From Onchocerca lupi (lineage: Eukaryota > Nematoda > Chromadorea > Rhabditida > Onchocercidae): a DNA stretch of 64,000 bases. Below are positions 63,614 through 64,000 of the stretch, one piece after another. The position numbers and the translations under genes were made by a program. Position 1 is the first letter of the stretch; each line of letters starts with the position of its first letter. Below the pieces are notes generated by a model that saw only the letters and a program-made list of their open reading frames with translations, ran no database searches and was not told the DNA's origin. The DNA lies in NCBI GenBank assembly GCA_028564675.1, contig JAOVVO010000024.1:62001-126000 (forward strand). The letters are read 5' to 3'.

Positions 63614-63754
63614 TTATTTACTGTTTGTCTTGTTTATTTCGTATGCATCATCACATTCTCTGCATGAATCTAGATAGTCAATAATTTCTGGAATATTCAG
63701 GAAAGTCGTTGATAGGAATCCTAGTAATGTAAATATTATGACTATTTTAATCAT
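63614..63754 (-). CDS. Possible short secreted peptide (46 aa)
   Basis: ATG at 63754 opens a 46-codon frame. Residues 1-19 (MIKIVIIFTLLGFLSTTFL) are a good signal peptide; the remainder is short and acidic with one CREC pair and an N-glycosylation site (NKT). The frame is also open upstream to 63829, where an acceptor-like TATTGCAG lies, so this could instead be an inner exon with a membrane segment. Family unknown. Confidence 0.35.
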   Translation of the reverse strand: MIKIVIIFTLLGFLSTTFLNIPEIIDYLDSCRECDDAYEINKTNSK

Positions 63755-64000
63755 TTCGAAGTAATGTTTAAACAGTCTGTCTACTAGCTTTCCAGTGACA
63801 ATCATTCTGTAACCCTGCAATAGGATCATTCAATTTTGTTTTATATTTTCCTTCTGCACTCATGAATTTTTAAAATTGTTGGTAATCAACATGGCCATTA
63901 TCCGAAACCTCCACTCCCTCGTCTCTTTACCGTAAATCAATCATTTGAATAGCCCTCATTTCGTGGGATGAAAACCATCATTAGCACCCAAAAAAGAGAT
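63755..64000. other. Window end, nothing recognised
   Basis: No coding exon or structured element was seen in the last 245 bases. Confidence 0.5.

Noticed and set aside
1..64000. tRNA, rRNA or spliced-leader RNA genes
   Set aside because: Looked for A/B-box-like and cloverleaf patterns by eye; none convincing. A covariance-model scan would be decisive.

Overview
This is AT-rich animal DNA (roughly 30% GC by eye) with many short exons, introns mostly of 60-500 bp ending in TTTCAG or TTTTAG, and several start codons sitting just behind an isolated 3' splice site, as expected for spliced-leader trans-splicing. The proteins are most like those of nematodes. Their divergence, the intron lengths and the BEL/Pao and Helitron remnants suggest a spirurid (perhaps filarial) nematode rather than Caenorhabditis; that is inference. 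All gene models were built by hand from reading frame, splice sites and intron phase. No search was run.

Layout. 49-4706 (+): C-terminal half of a TTI1 (Tel2-interacting protein 1) homologue, with a truncated BEL/Pao retrotransposon (522-2854) in one intron. 6042-7097 (+): small, probably secreted protein. 8482-13016 (+): fasciclin-domain matrix protein of the periostin/TGFBI type. 13958-17788 (+): unrecognised 397-residue basic protein with a PP1-docking-like motif. 20235-24101 (+): NPL4, the p97/CDC48 ubiquitin cofactor. 25303-30217 (+): cysteine-rich, probably secreted protein whose first intron holds a Helitron graveyard (25759-28537). 31124-35260 (-): TDP-43 homologue. 36706-42281 (+): CDK11 (PITSLRE kinase). 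44091-47166 (-): TMEM144-type multi-pass membrane protein. 54360-57402 (-): WDR31, a WD40 protein. The rest is largely intergenic: 47176-54359 is gene-poor with a candidate solo LTR, and 57403-64000 holds a small foldback element, a probable pseudogene and a few exon-like pieces.

The genes are single eukaryotic units with no visible joint pathway. TTI1, NPL4, TDP-43 and CDK11 are general housekeeping factors (PIKK maturation, ubiquitin-dependent extraction, RNA processing, transcription/splicing). I see no clear undescribed multi-gene system. The most interesting items are: a retrotransposon inserted exactly on a splice donor, where the LTR supplies part of the new donor; Helitron debris inside an intron, ending in a strong two-tier palindrome; a TDP-43 C-terminus that keeps the conserved helix; a non-canonical intron in TMEM144; an NPL4 with no visible N-terminal UBX-like domain; and several unrecognised secreted proteins.
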